Positions 54,536-63,799 are shown, counted from the first letter of the stretch. The stretch: DNA of 64,000 nucleotides from Lachnospiraceae bacterium (GCA_015056735.1 SVFT01000002.1:276482-340481); one strand, 5' to 3'. Notes: a model not told the origin generated them from the letters alone. Numbers and translations: made by a program.

Positions 54536-54767
54536 TTGGGGAAAGAAAAAGCAAAAGTATATCTATATACCCGTGTTTCCACATCAATGCAGATAGATGG
54601 ATATAGAAAAGGTTGAGATTTACGAAGAAGAACAAAAGAACGGCCAATGGCTTAAGTCCATAGAATTCAAGCTTCCTATCATTTCAAAGGATATGAAGAT
54701 AAGTTTGGACAATGGTTCGCAAATCGAGACGGTATGTCTCTTGAATTCTACCACCTTTCCGGTATAA
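54536..54767 (+). pseudogene. Serine recombinase relic: N-terminus and C-terminus joined
   Basis: After AAAGGAGATG a TTG opens LGKEKAKVYLYTRVSTSMQI, the resolvase start with the catalytic serine in TRVSTSMQ, and stops at 54616. From 54597 in another frame MDIEKVEIYEEEQKNGQWLK and SIEFKLPIISKDMKISLDNG resemble the C-terminal tail of large serine recombinases, ending at 54767. Everything between is lost. Same type of damage as the repA relic. Confidence 0.65.
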
Positions 54768-54791
54768 ATCAGTTCAAAGAATGGGGAAAAT

Positions 54792-55250
54792 ATGAAAAGG
54801 AAAACTATCATGGCGGTGCCCGCCGCCTGTTTTTTGGGCGTCATGGCTACCTGTCTGCTTGGAATAATCATCGGTTCGTTTTATGACTTCAGGATCAACG
54901 AGATGCTTGCCAATAAGACTTCCCGGGGAGGCTTCTCCGATGCTGTCAGTCTTAAGCTGGCTTTTCTGGGCGGTACTTTATTTATGTGTCCCGTTTGTGA
55001 TGATACGCCTGCTCGACGACAGCGCCCCCGTTATAAATACCTAATCACTTTGGACGATCCGATTAGCCAGTTCCGCAGCTGGTGGCAGATGGTCCCCAAC
55101 CTTGCAGGCAGCGATGACAGCTTCAAATCGTGGCCGAGCGGCAACATGACCAATCACTTTTTATCCGATGTATGCTTCGGAACGCTCATCACATATATTA
55201 TCTATGCCGTCGTAAGCGAAGCGTTTCTGTCGGCAGCCAGAGCAAATTGA
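54792..55250 (+). pseudogene. PAP2-like membrane phosphatase, degraded
   Basis: A 152-codon frame. The N-terminal helix (VPAACFLGVMATCLLGIIIG) is followed by FYDFRINEMLANKTS, then, after a poorly hydrophobic stretch, FRSWWQMVPNLAGSDDSF and KSWPSGNMTN, the PSGH motif region with Asn in place of His. A terminal helix ends VVSEAFLSAARAN. Several membrane segments expected in this family are missing, so it is probably a deletion remnant. Confidence 0.5.
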
Positions 55251-55264
55251 AATAAGGATCCGGA

Positions 55265-56440
55265 TCAGTAATTTTTTTCAAGCAGGGGAAACAGACGATC
55301 TCTCGCCGTATTGACAAACGCTTCGACCGCCTGGGCAGATGCATTGGGCCAGATCGCAGGGTTGAGCGCGACCTTGAACAGGGAAAACAGCCTGATCTGT
55401 TCTTCCTTTTCTTTTAATACAGCTTCATCATCTGTTTCATAATATGTTCTGAGCATTATATCCCAGATCCTCAGAGCCTGCTCAGGGCTTATTCCTAAGA
55501 ACCGTTCAACATCCCAGGGTCTGCTTTTGGCTCCATCAACAAAGAGAAAATAGGAGATACCAAGATCGATCAGGGGTGCGCCCAGGCTTACGTCTGCCAT
55601 GTCTATGAGGACGATCTCTCCATCCTGCAGCATGACATTTTGTGTATGAAAATCTCCATGGACTATTCCTTTTTTCTCTCCCGCAGTCTCAAGAAGTTTA
55701 TAAAGCAACTCCTGTTCAGCGGGTGTATAGTACTTTCCCATCTGCCGTATTTTCTCTTTTAAAAACGCCGCAGTATCAGGAAGCGCTCCGTTTGGAAGTT
55801 CCGTTTCATGCATCTGCTTAAAGAGCCTTCCCATCTTTGCTGCCAGATCGTCAAGCATCTCGGGATGCTTCCTGATGGTTCCCGCAACGGTATCAGCCTT
55901 TATCATCTCGAAAACTATTCCGTAGTTTTCTCCGCACCTGACGATATCATAGGAGATGGCTGTTGAAATTCCGTTGACAAAGCAAGTTTTAGCATATTCT
56001 TTTTCTTTGCAGATATCCTCAAGACTTGTATTCCCATGATATTCTTTAAGTATGGTCTCATCGTCAAGCTTGTAGACCGTACCGTTTCCTCCTCTGCCAA
56101 TGATCTCGCATCCGCTTGCGTCGACCTCACGCATCTTTTTGCGTACATCAAATATACTGGCAAATCCGGTCACATCAAAAATATCAAATATTTCGTTGCT
56201 GACATTATTTATGATCACCGGCCTGTCAGCCGTCTTTTTGAATTTGAGAAGAACTCTGAGGCCGGCAGATGAGATATACTCAAGCCCTGAGGCATCTATC
56301 GTTATCTCTTTGTCCGCGCACTGCGCGGTCATCTCAGGCAGGCATTCTTCAAGCATCTGTTTTTCAAGCTCCGCGGCATTGCCGGCATCGATCCTTCCTG
56401 ATATCCTGAGCTGATTACTATCCGTCATACTAACAAGCAT
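55265..56440 (-). CDS. STAS domain fused to an aminoglycoside-phosphotransferase-like kinase
   Basis: A 391-residue cytoplasmic protein. Residues 1-105 form a STAS domain of anti-sigma-antagonist type (ITIDASGLEYISSAGLRVLL, with the phosphorylatable-type serine pair). Residues about 110-391 are an APH/choline-kinase-like domain: glycine loop IIGRGGNGTVYKL, ILKEYH lysine, catalytic loop IVHGDFHTQNVML and metal motif LIDMADVSLGAP. Substrate unknown. GGAGG lies 11 bases before ATG 56440; a GTG at 56458 overlaps that site. Balanced base composition suggests a different origin from its AT-rich neighbours. Confidence 0.85.
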   Translation of the reverse strand: MLVSMTDSNQLRISGRIDAGNAAELEKQMLEECLPEMTAQCADKEITIDASGLEYISSAGLRVLLKFKKTADRPVIINNVSNEIFDIFDVTGFASIFDVRKKMREVDASGCEIIGRGGNGTVYKLDDETILKEYHGNTSLEDICKEKEYAKTCFVNGISTAISYDIVRCGENYGIVFEMIKADTVAGTIRKHPEMLDDLAAKMGRLFKQMHETELPNGALPDTAAFLKEKIRQMGKYYTPAEQELLYKLLETAGEKKGIVHGDFHTQNVMLQDGEIVLIDMADVSLGAPLIDLGISYFLFVDGAKSRPWDVERFLGISPEQALRIWDIMLRTYYETDDEAVLKEKEEQIRLFSLFKVALNPAIWPNASAQAVEAFVNTARDRLFPLLEKNY

Positions 56441-56676
56441 AGTTGTCTGATCCTCCACATATCTTCAAAGATGATTTATTATATCAAAAAGTTTTGGGGC
56501 AATGTAATACATTCTTTTCTGTAGTTCTCTTAATTAGTACGGTTTTGATCGTATTGAAAAAAGAATCCCATACAGGGTACAATAAAATCTGGTCAGACCT
56601 GTTAAAGCGAACACTATGTCGCCTTGCATAACAGGTATGATATATTGCTGTCTTTCGGAAAGTCGGTCCATATCGC

Positions 56677-57252
56677 ATGAACAAAGCCAAATTCTCGCTG
56701 CACGCATTTATAATCATTATCATTATCTTCTCGGCCGTGCTGTTTTTCTGCACCATGACGGTGTCGGAGCTGGCGGACCTTCGCGTTATTAACGAACGTT
56801 ACCCGGTAGAGGGCACTGATCTTGCCGTGCGCTATTCGAACGGAAAGGAGAACGGCATCTACAAGGGGCTTGAGAACACAGATACGCTTATGCTTGCAGG
56901 CGACTACGGCCACGACTGGGGCCTGGTGCGCGTGGGCGATACGCTTTATATCAACGATGCAGGGCATCATCGCTGGGCCTGATCTACTGCGACTGCGTAT
57001 GCATTGACCTCGGCAGCTTCGAAAAGCAGCTGCTTGGCCGGAACGCGGTGCTTCGCGGAAGGCGTAATAAGCTCGTTTGAATGGATAACAGACGCTGAAG
57101 CCGAGGGAAAGGTGTTGCTCAACGAAAACGACGTCGAGGTCTGTTGTTTGCTCGAACGACTTCGAAATGCAAAGGATCATGTCACGTTTACGCTTGATAT
57201 GGAAGACTATTATCGGATTAAGGACGCGGAGGCAGATAAAGAAAAACGATAA
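56677..57252 (+). pseudogene. Small membrane protein, probably frameshifted
   Basis: ATG 56677 opens MNKAKFSLHAF with a transmembrane helix (IIIIIIFSAVLFFCTMTV), then a soluble part to LYINDAGHHRWA (stop 56982). In another frame from about 56960, GLIYCDCVCIDLGSFEKQLL ending GRRNKLV (stop 57081) looks like its natural continuation. A third short frame (57004-57252) overlaps. No family recognised. The region is GC-richer than its surroundings. Confidence 0.45.
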
Positions 57253-57258
57253 TACAAA

Positions 57259-57615
57259 CTAATCATTTTTAGTCAGCTGATGGTAATAACTAAGCAAGCG
57301 TTGCAAAGTTGTGTCATCTGCGCTTTGAGTGTTCTTTATCAGTTCAAATAAGGTAGGATCACTTTTTTTATGAATGTTTATTACATCAGGGGAAATATCA
57401 TCTGTTTCTCCTGATAAATAGGGAACTGATGTATTCATTTTCTCCGCTATCGATAGTATGACCTGTGGAGAAGGCCTGCGGTCACCTGCTTCATATCTAA
57501 CGTAGGATGCAGCCGTTAATCCAATCCGCCGTGCAGCTTCAGCTTTAGAAAGGTTAAGCCTTTCTCTTGCAGATTTGAGGCGTTCAGGAATAAGAGTATT
57601 ATTCGTATGGTTCAT
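57259..57615 (-). CDS. XRE-family repressor
   Basis: A 118-residue repressor: helix-turn-helix LKSARERLNLSKAEAARRIG, LTAASYVRYEAGDRRPSP in residues about 11-65, then NTSVPYLSGETDDISPDV and a helical tail. AAGGAGG at 57621-57627 (minus strand) fixes the start at 57615. It is transcribed toward lower coordinates from the symmetric promoter region at 57624-57700 and is the obvious candidate to bind the two 13-bp operators there. Divergent partner: a small gene and dinD. Confidence 0.9.
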   Translation of the reverse strand: MNHTNNTLIPERLKSARERLNLSKAEAARRIGLTAASYVRYEAGDRRPSPQVILSIAEKMNTSVPYLSGETDDISPDVINIHKKSDPTLFELIKNTQSADDTTLQRLLSYYHQLTKND

Positions 57616-57623
57616 AATAACCT

Positions 57624-57700
57624 CCTTGACAATTACCAATGGTAACATTACAATATTACCATTGGTAATATTGTATAAATCCAGACTTTGAATGTCAAGG
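57624..57700. promoter_or_regulatory. Symmetric promoter-operator switch
   Basis: Plus-strand promoter TTGACA (57626-57631), 17 bp, TACAAT (57649-57654). Minus-strand promoter TTGACA (57698-57693), 17 bp, TACAAT (57675-57670). Operators: O1 TTACCAATGGTAA (57633-57645), within the plus spacer, and O2 TTACCATTGGTAA (57656-57668), between the two -10 boxes. Bases 57649-57675 form a perfect 27-bp palindrome (13-1-13) centred on O2. The two predicted start points (about 57661 plus, 57663 minus) nearly coincide, so the polymerases face each other. Confidence 0.85.
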
Positions 57701-57714
57701 AAGGTGACGGATTA

Positions 57715-57819
57715 TGAAATTGGAAGTAGAGATGACGGAAGAACAGCTAAACTTGCTGATTTTTGTCTACGGAAATATATGGACGTATTCTGATGAATCA
57801 ACCGGATCTGCTTGCTGAC
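57715..57819 (+). CDS. Small leader gene of the dinD operon (34 aa)
   Basis: ATG 57715 follows AAGGAAGGTGA and opens MKLEVEMTEEQLNLLIFVYG, ending at SAC. An overlapping frame (57793-57963) begins [20 protein letters not shown]. Either could be real; neither is recognised. They are the first translated region after the plus-strand promoter of the switch. Confidence 0.4.
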
Positions 57820-57934
57820 AATATTGATAAGAGTCTTTATGATGTGAGAGCTTCCGAACCATACCACGGTGGAACTGAACCGCTTATGCGGATTCGGATT
57901 TTGGAAAAGTCGGAGGTGGCAGGAGGGGAAAAAC

Positions 57935-58777
57935 TTGGAGAAAAAAGCAATAATACAGTATAAGAAAAGATTTGATGATATCAGGCATGAAGAGAATGGC
58001 ATTGAATTCTGGTATGCACGAGAGTTGATGGAACTGCTTGAGTATGCTCAATGGAGAAATTTTGAGAAGACCATAGAAAAGGCAAAGACTTCTTGTGAAA
58101 ACAATGGGATAACTGTAACGGATCATTTTGCTGATGTCAGCAAAATGATAAAAATCGGTAAAGGAGGTAATCGAGAAGTTAATGATTATATGCTCACTCG
58201 TTATGCCTGCTATCTCATTGCTGAGAATGGAGATCCCCGAAAGGAACAGATCGCATTCGCGCAGAGTTATTTTGCGGTGCAAACAAGAAAGCAGGAACTT
58301 ATTGAAGAACGAATTGCATATATAGAAAGAACAGAAGCGCGTGGTAAGCTTAGGGAGTCGGAAAAGCGACTATCTCAGAATATCTATGAGCGTGGTGTTG
58401 ACGATGCCGGGTTCGCAAGAATACGCTCAAAAGGTGATCAGGCTTTATTTGGAGGATATACCACCAAAGAAATGAAAGAACGTCTTGGTGTCAAGGACTC
58501 AAGGCCGTTGGCGGATTTTTTGCCGACACTTACAATAGCAGCCAAGAATCTTGCAACAGAGATGACAAATTACAATGTTGAAGAAAAGGATTTACAAGGG
58601 GAGTCAGCGATAACGGTTGAACATGTTGACAACAACAGTTCAGTAAGAGAGATGCTAGGGCAAAGGGGAATCAAACCGGAGAATCTTCCGCCTTCTGAGG
58701 ATATTAGAAAACTGGAAAGAAGAGTACAAAAGGAAGATAAGCAACTTGCTAAGAAATCGGGGAAACTTCATGAATAG
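57935..58777 (+). CDS. dinD: DNA damage-inducible protein D homolog
   Basis: A 280-residue protein of the DinD family: [58 protein letters not shown]. DinD in E. coli is SOS-induced and inhibits RecA filament activity; the N-terminal BRO-N-like domain also occurs in phage antirepressors. The TTG start follows AGGAGGGG by 6 bases. It is controlled by the XRE switch upstream and overlaps the next gene by 8 bp. Confidence 0.9.
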   Translation: MEKKAIIQYKKRFDDIRHEENGIEFWYARELMELLEYAQWRNFEKTIEKAKTSCENNGITVTDHFADVSKMIKIGKGGNREVNDYMLTRYACYLIAENGDPRKEQIAFAQSYFAVQTRKQELIEERIAYIERTEARGKLRESEKRLSQNIYERGVDDAGFARIRSKGDQALFGGYTTKEMKERLGVKDSRPLADFLPTLTIAAKNLATEMTNYNVEEKDLQGESAITVEHVDNNSSVREMLGQRGIKPENLPPSEDIRKLERRVQKEDKQLAKKSGKLHE

Positions 58778-58976
58778 AATCAATCTGTTTAGAACCAGAA
58801 TAGTGATTGACGACAAGGTATACTTATTAGCAAAGGATGTCAGGAAAGCACTTGGATGCAAAAGCATAGAACAGTTACAAGGTGAATATCCTGAAGAACA
58901 GCTACATTATGATGTTTCAGATGCTGTAAATGAAATTATTATGACAGCTGTAAAGAATTCGTATGGTATAAAATAA
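58770..58976 (+). CDS. Small BRO-N-like protein (68 aa)
   Basis: Begins [20 protein letters not shown] followed by AKDVRKALG, resembling the start of BRO-N/phage antirepressor domains (WFVAKDVAxxLG type), but is far shorter and may be truncated. It starts inside the dinD stop region (8-bp overlap), so it is translationally coupled. A GGCATCC-TTTC-GGATGCC hairpin (58977-58994) follows the stop directly, without a T-run. Confidence 0.6.
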   Translation: MNRINLFRTRIVIDDKVYLLAKDVRKALGCKSIEQLQGEYPEEQLHYDVSDAVNEIIMTAVKNSYGIK

Positions 58977-59017
58977 GGCATCCTTTCGGATGCCAGACAT
59001 TCAACATATGGAGCATT

Positions 59018-59210
59018 TTACTCAATTTTATATAGCGCATGCTTCTCGAGTAGTTTCACTCCTATTAGTTCAATATAGTCTTCATATTCGCTTTGTGTAA
59101 GTCGTCCAGCCACAACTTCATCCTTTAAGATTTATATAATGCGTCTACAAAATCTGTCAACTCGGTCTTGGTGATGGGATTTGCTTTCGATTTGAGCCTA
59201 GGTCTGAATT
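59018..59210 (-). pseudogene. Short frameshifted relic, minus strand
   Basis: On the minus strand SKANPITKTELTDFVDALYK in one frame and LKDEVVAGRLTQSEYEDYIE, LIGVKLLEKHALYKIE in the next look like one small helical protein split by a frameshift near 59140. The family resembles small accessory proteins of conjugative elements, but I cannot name it. From 59211 to 59370 I see nothing convincing except a possible 12-codon frame at 59299. Confidence 0.35.
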
Positions 59211-59370
59211 GAGAAGTCGAAATTCATAAAATGGACAAATTTATTTATTATAATAAACACCGCATAGCAGAAAAGATTTTAGAAAGGACTTGACAGCATG
59301 TTTAAAATGAAGCACCCTAGTTCAGTTCAGTTCTAAGTCTAATACTGCGCAAAAATATACTTGGATTAAT

Positions 59371-59418
59371 AAAAGCTCATAGAGCAAACTTTGTTTAAGT
59401 TTGCCCTATGAGCTTTTT
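59371..59418 (+). terminator. Long-stem terminator upstream of the surface protein gene
   Basis: AAAGCTCATAG..GCAAACTT pairs with AAGTTTGC..CTATGAGCTTTTTT around TGTTT, about 19 paired bases and six T. No gene ends just before it, so it insulates the surface protein gene or ends an unrecognised transcript. Confidence 0.8.
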
Positions 59419-59531
59419 TAATATGAGTCTCGCTGGCAGAGGAAGATAATTGCTTACCGCAATTGCCAGCTCGCGCAGCTGGGGCTTTGCAAAGCAAAAC
59501 TCATAAAAGAAAACAAGGAGGAACGAGCACT

Positions 59532-62500
59532 ATGAAAAAAGTTAATCAAGGATTATCTCTTTTGATGTCGCTGCTTTTATGTGTCACAAGCTTCAACTTT
59601 AGCTTGATTGCAAAAGCCGAAGAAGCAAATGCAGCAAAAATCATTGGATTTAATCAGCTTGATGAAAGTATTGCAGTACAATCCTTGCCAGTAGGGGCAA
59701 GCCTTGATGATGTGGTATTTCCAGATAGCATCAAAGCTACAGTGGAAACTGTAGAGCAGGTAGAGGTGAAAAAGCCTGTAGAAAAACAGACTGAGGCTTC
59801 AGATGAGGAGCAGGTTACACCAGTAGAGGAAACTGTTGAAGAAAACATTTCAGAGATAGAGGCTGAGCCAGTAGAGCAAACAGAAGCTACAGAAGAAGTT
59901 GAGTCAGAAGTGCCAGAACAGACAGAAGGCACAGAGGAAAAAGTTGAGGCAGCTCCTGTGGAGGAATCAACTCCTGTAGAAGAGACAGCTCCAGAGAATA
60001 ATGAAACTGAGTCAGTGAATATCAGCCTTGTAGACATTCTGTTTCCAGCTATGGTGGCAAAAGCTGCAGAACTAGAGGAAGGGGCAGAAATCCCATTGGC
60101 AGGAGCTACAGCCAAAGCAGCGCAGTCAATTCCAAAAACTGAATACGAAACAGTAATGGAGACAAAGACAGTTCAGTCAGAAATCACTATTGAAAATGTA
60201 AATTGGGAGGAAGTAACAGGCGCACAGTTTGATAGCAGTGCAGAAGCTACATACACATTTGAGCCTGTATTTACTACAGATTATGTGGTAGCTACAGCCC
60301 TTCCTATAATAACAGTAAATATCGTAAATGCGGATTCGACCATAGCTTTTGACAAGTCTGTAGTCATTGATGGCATTCGCATTTCTGTAAAGGCAGATGC
60401 AGGTGTGTTCCCAGAAGGTGCAACACTTTCAGCTACAAAAGTTTACGGCTCTGATTTACAGGCTGTAGAGGCAGCTGTAGATGAAGAGCGCGGTGATGAT
60501 AAAAACAAGGTAGAATCCTACACATTTGATATCAAGGTGTTAGATGCTGCTGGAAATGAAATCGAGCCAGACAATTCAAAGGGGCAGGTAAAGGTTTCCT
60601 TCACACTTGAAGAAGTGGCAGATGCAAACCTTGAAACAGATGTGTATCATGTAAAGGGTGAAGTAGGTAATTTATCAGTAGATAAATTAGCTGCAACAGA
60701 AACAGCAGCTACCACAGTAGAGGCTGTCACAGATGGATTCTCTTTCTACACAGTAGAGTTCACTTACAACAACTTACAGTATGTAATGAATGGTGACACA
60801 ACAGTGGCACTTTCTGATATCCTAGATTATGTAGGATTGCAGGGCACAGTAACAAATGCAGTCAGCGATGCACCAGAATTATTCTCTGTAACAAACACAG
60901 AAAATGGTTGGATGGTCACAGCAAATAAGGCATTTAATACTGAGCAAAAGCTCACAGTCACCATTGATGAAAGAGAGTATGAGGTAGTTGTTACAGATAG
61001 TACTCTTGAGCCTGTTAAGTATTTAGAAGCTACATGGGATGAGAATAATAATAAATGCACATATACAGAGAAAACCACAAATAACTATATAGAAGTAGAT
61101 GCAAACAGCACCACATGGAGTGATGGTTCGTATGTGGTAAATAGCAACATAACTATTAGCAACAGAATTACAGCGACTGGATCAGTCAAACTTATTCTTT
61201 GCGATGGGGCGACACTGACAGCACCAAAAGGTATTACTGTAGGCTCAAATGCTACTTTGAATATTTATGCCCAAAGCGAAGGAAGTGGCACTCTAGACAT
61301 TAGTGCGCCTGAATACGAGTATGCTGCGATTGGGGGTTACTCAGATTATGTTGGAGAAGGTGAAACTGTTATTGCTGCTGGTACCATCAATATTCATGGC
61401 GGCAACTTGACTGTTACTGGCGGATATGGAGCAGCTGCGATTGGTGGAGGACGCGACTCTACATTTAATTCCATCTCTATTTATGGAGGCACTATAAATG
61501 CTACATCAGGTGGAAGTGCAGGAGCAGCAATCGGTACTGGTGATAATGGAAGCAGCTCAGGAAAAACGATAACTATCTATGGTGGGACAATAAAAGCAAC
61601 TGGTGTAGATTGCGCTGCTGGTATCGGTGGTGGTGGAGATAATGGCGCAGGAACAGTGATAATCAATGGCGGAGAAGTAACCGCAATTGCCGGCTTTAGC
61701 GATAACGATTGTGTTGCAACTGGAATCGGAGCTGCGGCATATCGTGGTTACAGTGAATCTGTAATCATCAATGGAGGAACGGTTATCGCCAAAGGCGGTT
61801 CGGAGAACACAGCAGGTATAGGAAAGAGATATTTTTATGGACAGGGAGTACAAGTTGGCTCAATAACTCTTGGTGAAAATGTGAAACTGAGTTATAGCAC
61901 TGATGGAACTAACTATACCACTTATGAAACAGCAGACTACAGTGTGCGAGCACAGTACATGAAAGCAGAAACACAACACGTCCACGACTTTAAATACTCA
62001 GCAAATGGAGACACTATCACTGCTGTATGCCAAAATGCTTATTGTGATATCAAAGGTGATTTGACTCTCAAAATAAGTGCACCTGCTGACCTTAAGTATA
62101 ATGGAGAAGTGAAGACTGCTACACTAAACACCTATAATGCAACTGCATTTCCAGATACCTATGAAATAAAGTATTATCAGGGAGAAAATGAGATTGCTTC
62201 CAGCGCTGTAAAAGAGCCTGGGGCTTATACGGCAAAGGTATCAGTGGGTAATGTGACTGCCAGCGTGGACTTTACTATCACAAAGACAGTTGAACCAGAG
62301 GAACCAGAAACTGGTGGAACAGCGACAGCTACATTCAATGGTAGCGAAGATGTAATTACAACTCCTTCTGGACTTGAAAAACAAGCAAACGAATTGGCAA
62401 AGGACGGGGATAAAGTAGAGCTGAAGCTTGGCATAGACCGCACAAGTCAGGGTAAGGCTACACAGGTATTATCAAATGATGAGAAAATGCATTCTGAGGT

Positions 62501-63299
62501 CAAAAATCTGTTTAAGAATGAGGAAACTGTAGAAGTAGATGTATTGGAAATCGATATTACAAAGTATGTAAACAATAGCGACGAAGGCAATATTTCAAAT
62601 ACAGATGAAGTACTTGAAATAGGTATTCCTTATGACTTTACAGGAAAGTATGACCCTACAATCGTAAGAAAGCATGGAACAGAGCAGCATACATTTAGAG
62701 CTTTGTCATCAAGACCATCAAGCTATGAGGATAAAACATTCTATGCGGATGTAGATGGTGGTAAGCTTTACATTTATTCAAATAAGTTTTCAGAATATGT
62801 TATTGCATACTCTACAGAACCAGGAAATGCTCAAAACAGAACAGCCTCAACAGGCGGCTCATCTTCAAGTAGTGGAACATATCCTACCACAGTACCTGTA
62901 TACAGATTGTTCAACACAGTCACAGGTCAGCATTTCTACACAGCAAACAAAGAGGAACGTGACCTTATACTTGAAAAGAATGGAGCTGATGGCTGGACAG
63001 ATGAAGGCATAGCCTTTGAGACAGCACAAAAGACCAGCATCCCAGTTTACCGTGTATTTGACCTGGTAAATGGAAATCATATATTTACCACAGATGCTGC
63101 TGCTCGCGACATGTACATAGCAAATGGCTGCAGAGATGAGGGCATAGCTTGGTATGCACCAGTTATAGTAGGACGTAAAGTTTATAAGCTAACAGATGCA
63201 AAATCAAATAAGGTGACCTACACCACATCAAAAGCAGAAGCAGATAGCCTTGTAGATTTAGGCTTTACCTGTGAAGATGCAGAGTTTGTAGTTTACTAA
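59532..63299 (+). CDS. Large secreted multidomain protein with DUF5648-like C-terminal modules
   Basis: 1255 residues. Signal peptide 1-28 (KKVNQGLSLLMSLLLCVTSF.., cleavage after AKA). Glu/Pro/Val-rich segment about 75-160 (PVEE-type repeats). An Ig-like segment about 205-265 (NWEEVTGAQFDSSAEATYTF). A further beta region runs to about 500. A Gly/Asn-rich parallel beta-helix-like repeat region spans about 515-790 (INIHGGNLTVTGGYGAAAIG, IYGGTINATSGG, IYGGTIKATG). MBG-like domain about 850-920, then C-terminal modules about 1120-1255 (VPVYRLFNTVTGQHFYTANK, IPVYRVFDLVNGNHIFTTDA) as in DUF5648. No LPXTG or membrane anchor. AAGGAGG before ATG 59532. Probably a surface-associated or released carbohydrate-binding or adhesive protein. 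Confidence 0.88.
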   Translation: MKKVNQGLSLLMSLLLCVTSFNFSLIAKAEEANAAKIIGFNQLDESIAVQSLPVGASLDDVVFPDSIKATVETVEQVEVKKPVEKQTEASDEEQVTPVEETVEENISEIEAEPVEQTEATEEVESEVPEQTEGTEEKVEAAPVEESTPVEETAPENNETESVNISLVDILFPAMVAKAAELEEGAEIPLAGATAKAAQSIPKTEYETVMETKTVQSEITIENVNWEEVTGAQFDSSAEATYTFEPVFTTDYVVATALPIITVNIVNADSTIAFDKSVVIDGIRISVKADAGVFPEGATLSATKVYGSDLQAVEAAVDEERGDDKNKVESYTFDIKVLDAAGNEIEPDNSKGQVKVSFTLEEVADANLETDVYHVKGEVGNLSVDKLAATETAATTVEAVTDGFSFYTVEFTYNNLQYVMNGDTTVALSDILDYVGLQGTVTNAVSDAPELFSVTNTENGWMVTANKAFNTEQKLTVTIDEREYEVVVTDSTLEPVKYLEATWDENNNKCTYTEKTTNNYIEVDANSTTWSDGSYVVNSNITISNRITATGSVKLILCDGATLTAPKGITVGSNATLNIYAQSEGSGTLDISAPEYEYAAIGGYSDYVGEGETVIAAGTINIHGGNLTVTGGYGAAAIGGGRDSTFNSISIYGGTINATSGGSAGAAIGTGDNGSSSGKTITIYGGTIKATGVDCAAGIGGGGDNGAGTVIINGGEVTAIAGFSDNDCVATGIGAAAYRGYSESVIINGGTVIAKGGSENTAGIGKRYFYGQGVQVGSITLGENVKLSYSTDGTNYTTYETADYSVRAQYMKAETQHVHDFKYSANGDTITAVCQNAYCDIKGDLTLKISAPADLKYNGEVKTATLNTYNATAFPDTYEIKYYQGENEIASSAVKEPGAYTAKVSVGNVTASVDFTITKTVEPEEPETGGTATATFNGSEDVITTPSGLEKQANELAKDGDKVELKLGIDRTSQGKATQVLSNDEKMHSEVKNLFKNEETVEVDVLEIDITKYVNNSDEGNISNTDEVLEIGIPYDFTGKYDPTIVRKHGTEQHTFRALSSRPSSYEDKTFYADVDGGKLYIYSNKFSEYVIAYSTEPGNAQNRTASTGGSSSSSGTYPTTVPVYRLFNTVTGQHFYTANKEERDLILEKNGADGWTDEGIAFETAQKTSIPVYRVFDLVNGNHIFTTDAAARDMYIANGCRDEGIAWYAPVIVGRKVYKLTDAKSNKVTYTTSKAEADSLVDLGFTCEDAEFVVY

Positions 63300-63314
63300 A
63301 AGTAGTGAAAATAA

Positions 63315-63352
63315 AAAATGGCTTTGAAGCAACCGCTTCAAAGCCATTTTTG
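63315..63352 (+). terminator. Terminator of the surface protein gene
   Basis: AAAAATGGCTTTGAAGC-AACC-GCTTCAAAGCCATTTTT: a perfect 17-bp stem with terminal A and T runs, 15 bp after the stop. Confidence 0.93.
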
Positions 63353-63383
63353 GGTTCGCTCTTCCAAATAGGCCAGAGGCTGA

Positions 63384-63590
63384 AAACAAAACGAACCATT
63401 TATACAAAAAGAGTATGCAGTCTTTGCAGATGATGGAAGAATTGAGTGTTACAATTTGTATCATGCATCGATGTTAATAAGACATGCTAGTGATAATAAA
63501 CTGTATCTGTACGATGTTATAGACATAAAAAAAGAAACGAGCAACCCTCTCGGCCTTAAAGGCTTACCAGACAAAAAACCCATTTCTTGA
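63384..63590 (+). pseudogene. Fragment of a large phage/ICE polyvalent-type protein
   Basis: A 68-codon frame without a start reads KEYAVFADDGRIECYNLYHA, then LYLYDVIDIKKETSNPLGLK, ending DKKPIS. The YDVIDIKKETSNPL-type segment recalls modules found within very large conjugative-element or phage polyproteins. No intact gene remains here, and 63591-63702 holds nothing I can support. Confidence 0.4.
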
Positions 63591-63702
63591 TTATTATAAT
63601 AAAGACGAAAATGGTTTGTGTCAATATTTTCTAGGATTATTTTGCAAAAAGGTATATATATGAATCTTATAAGGTGTATATGAAATTCCGTAATAAAAAT
63701 AT

Positions 63703-63799
63703 GAAGTAGAACATTGAAGGATAGCAGGTGGTGTTGATAAAACAAATTCACCAATATGAATGTTATATAAGTGAACAGCAAGCGAGGTATCAATTCATT
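63703..63799 (+). repeat. Long direct repeat, copy B
   Basis: Second copy of the roughly 95-bp sequence at 52910-53004, same orientation, about 10.8 kb away. It differs by a 2-bp gap and about ten substitutions. Confidence 0.88.

Noticed and set aside
63461..63793. 110-codon minus-strand frame near the right edge
   Set aside because: It runs antisense through direct repeat B and the fragment at 63384-63590, is very rich in Phe/Leu/Ile, and has no ribosome site.
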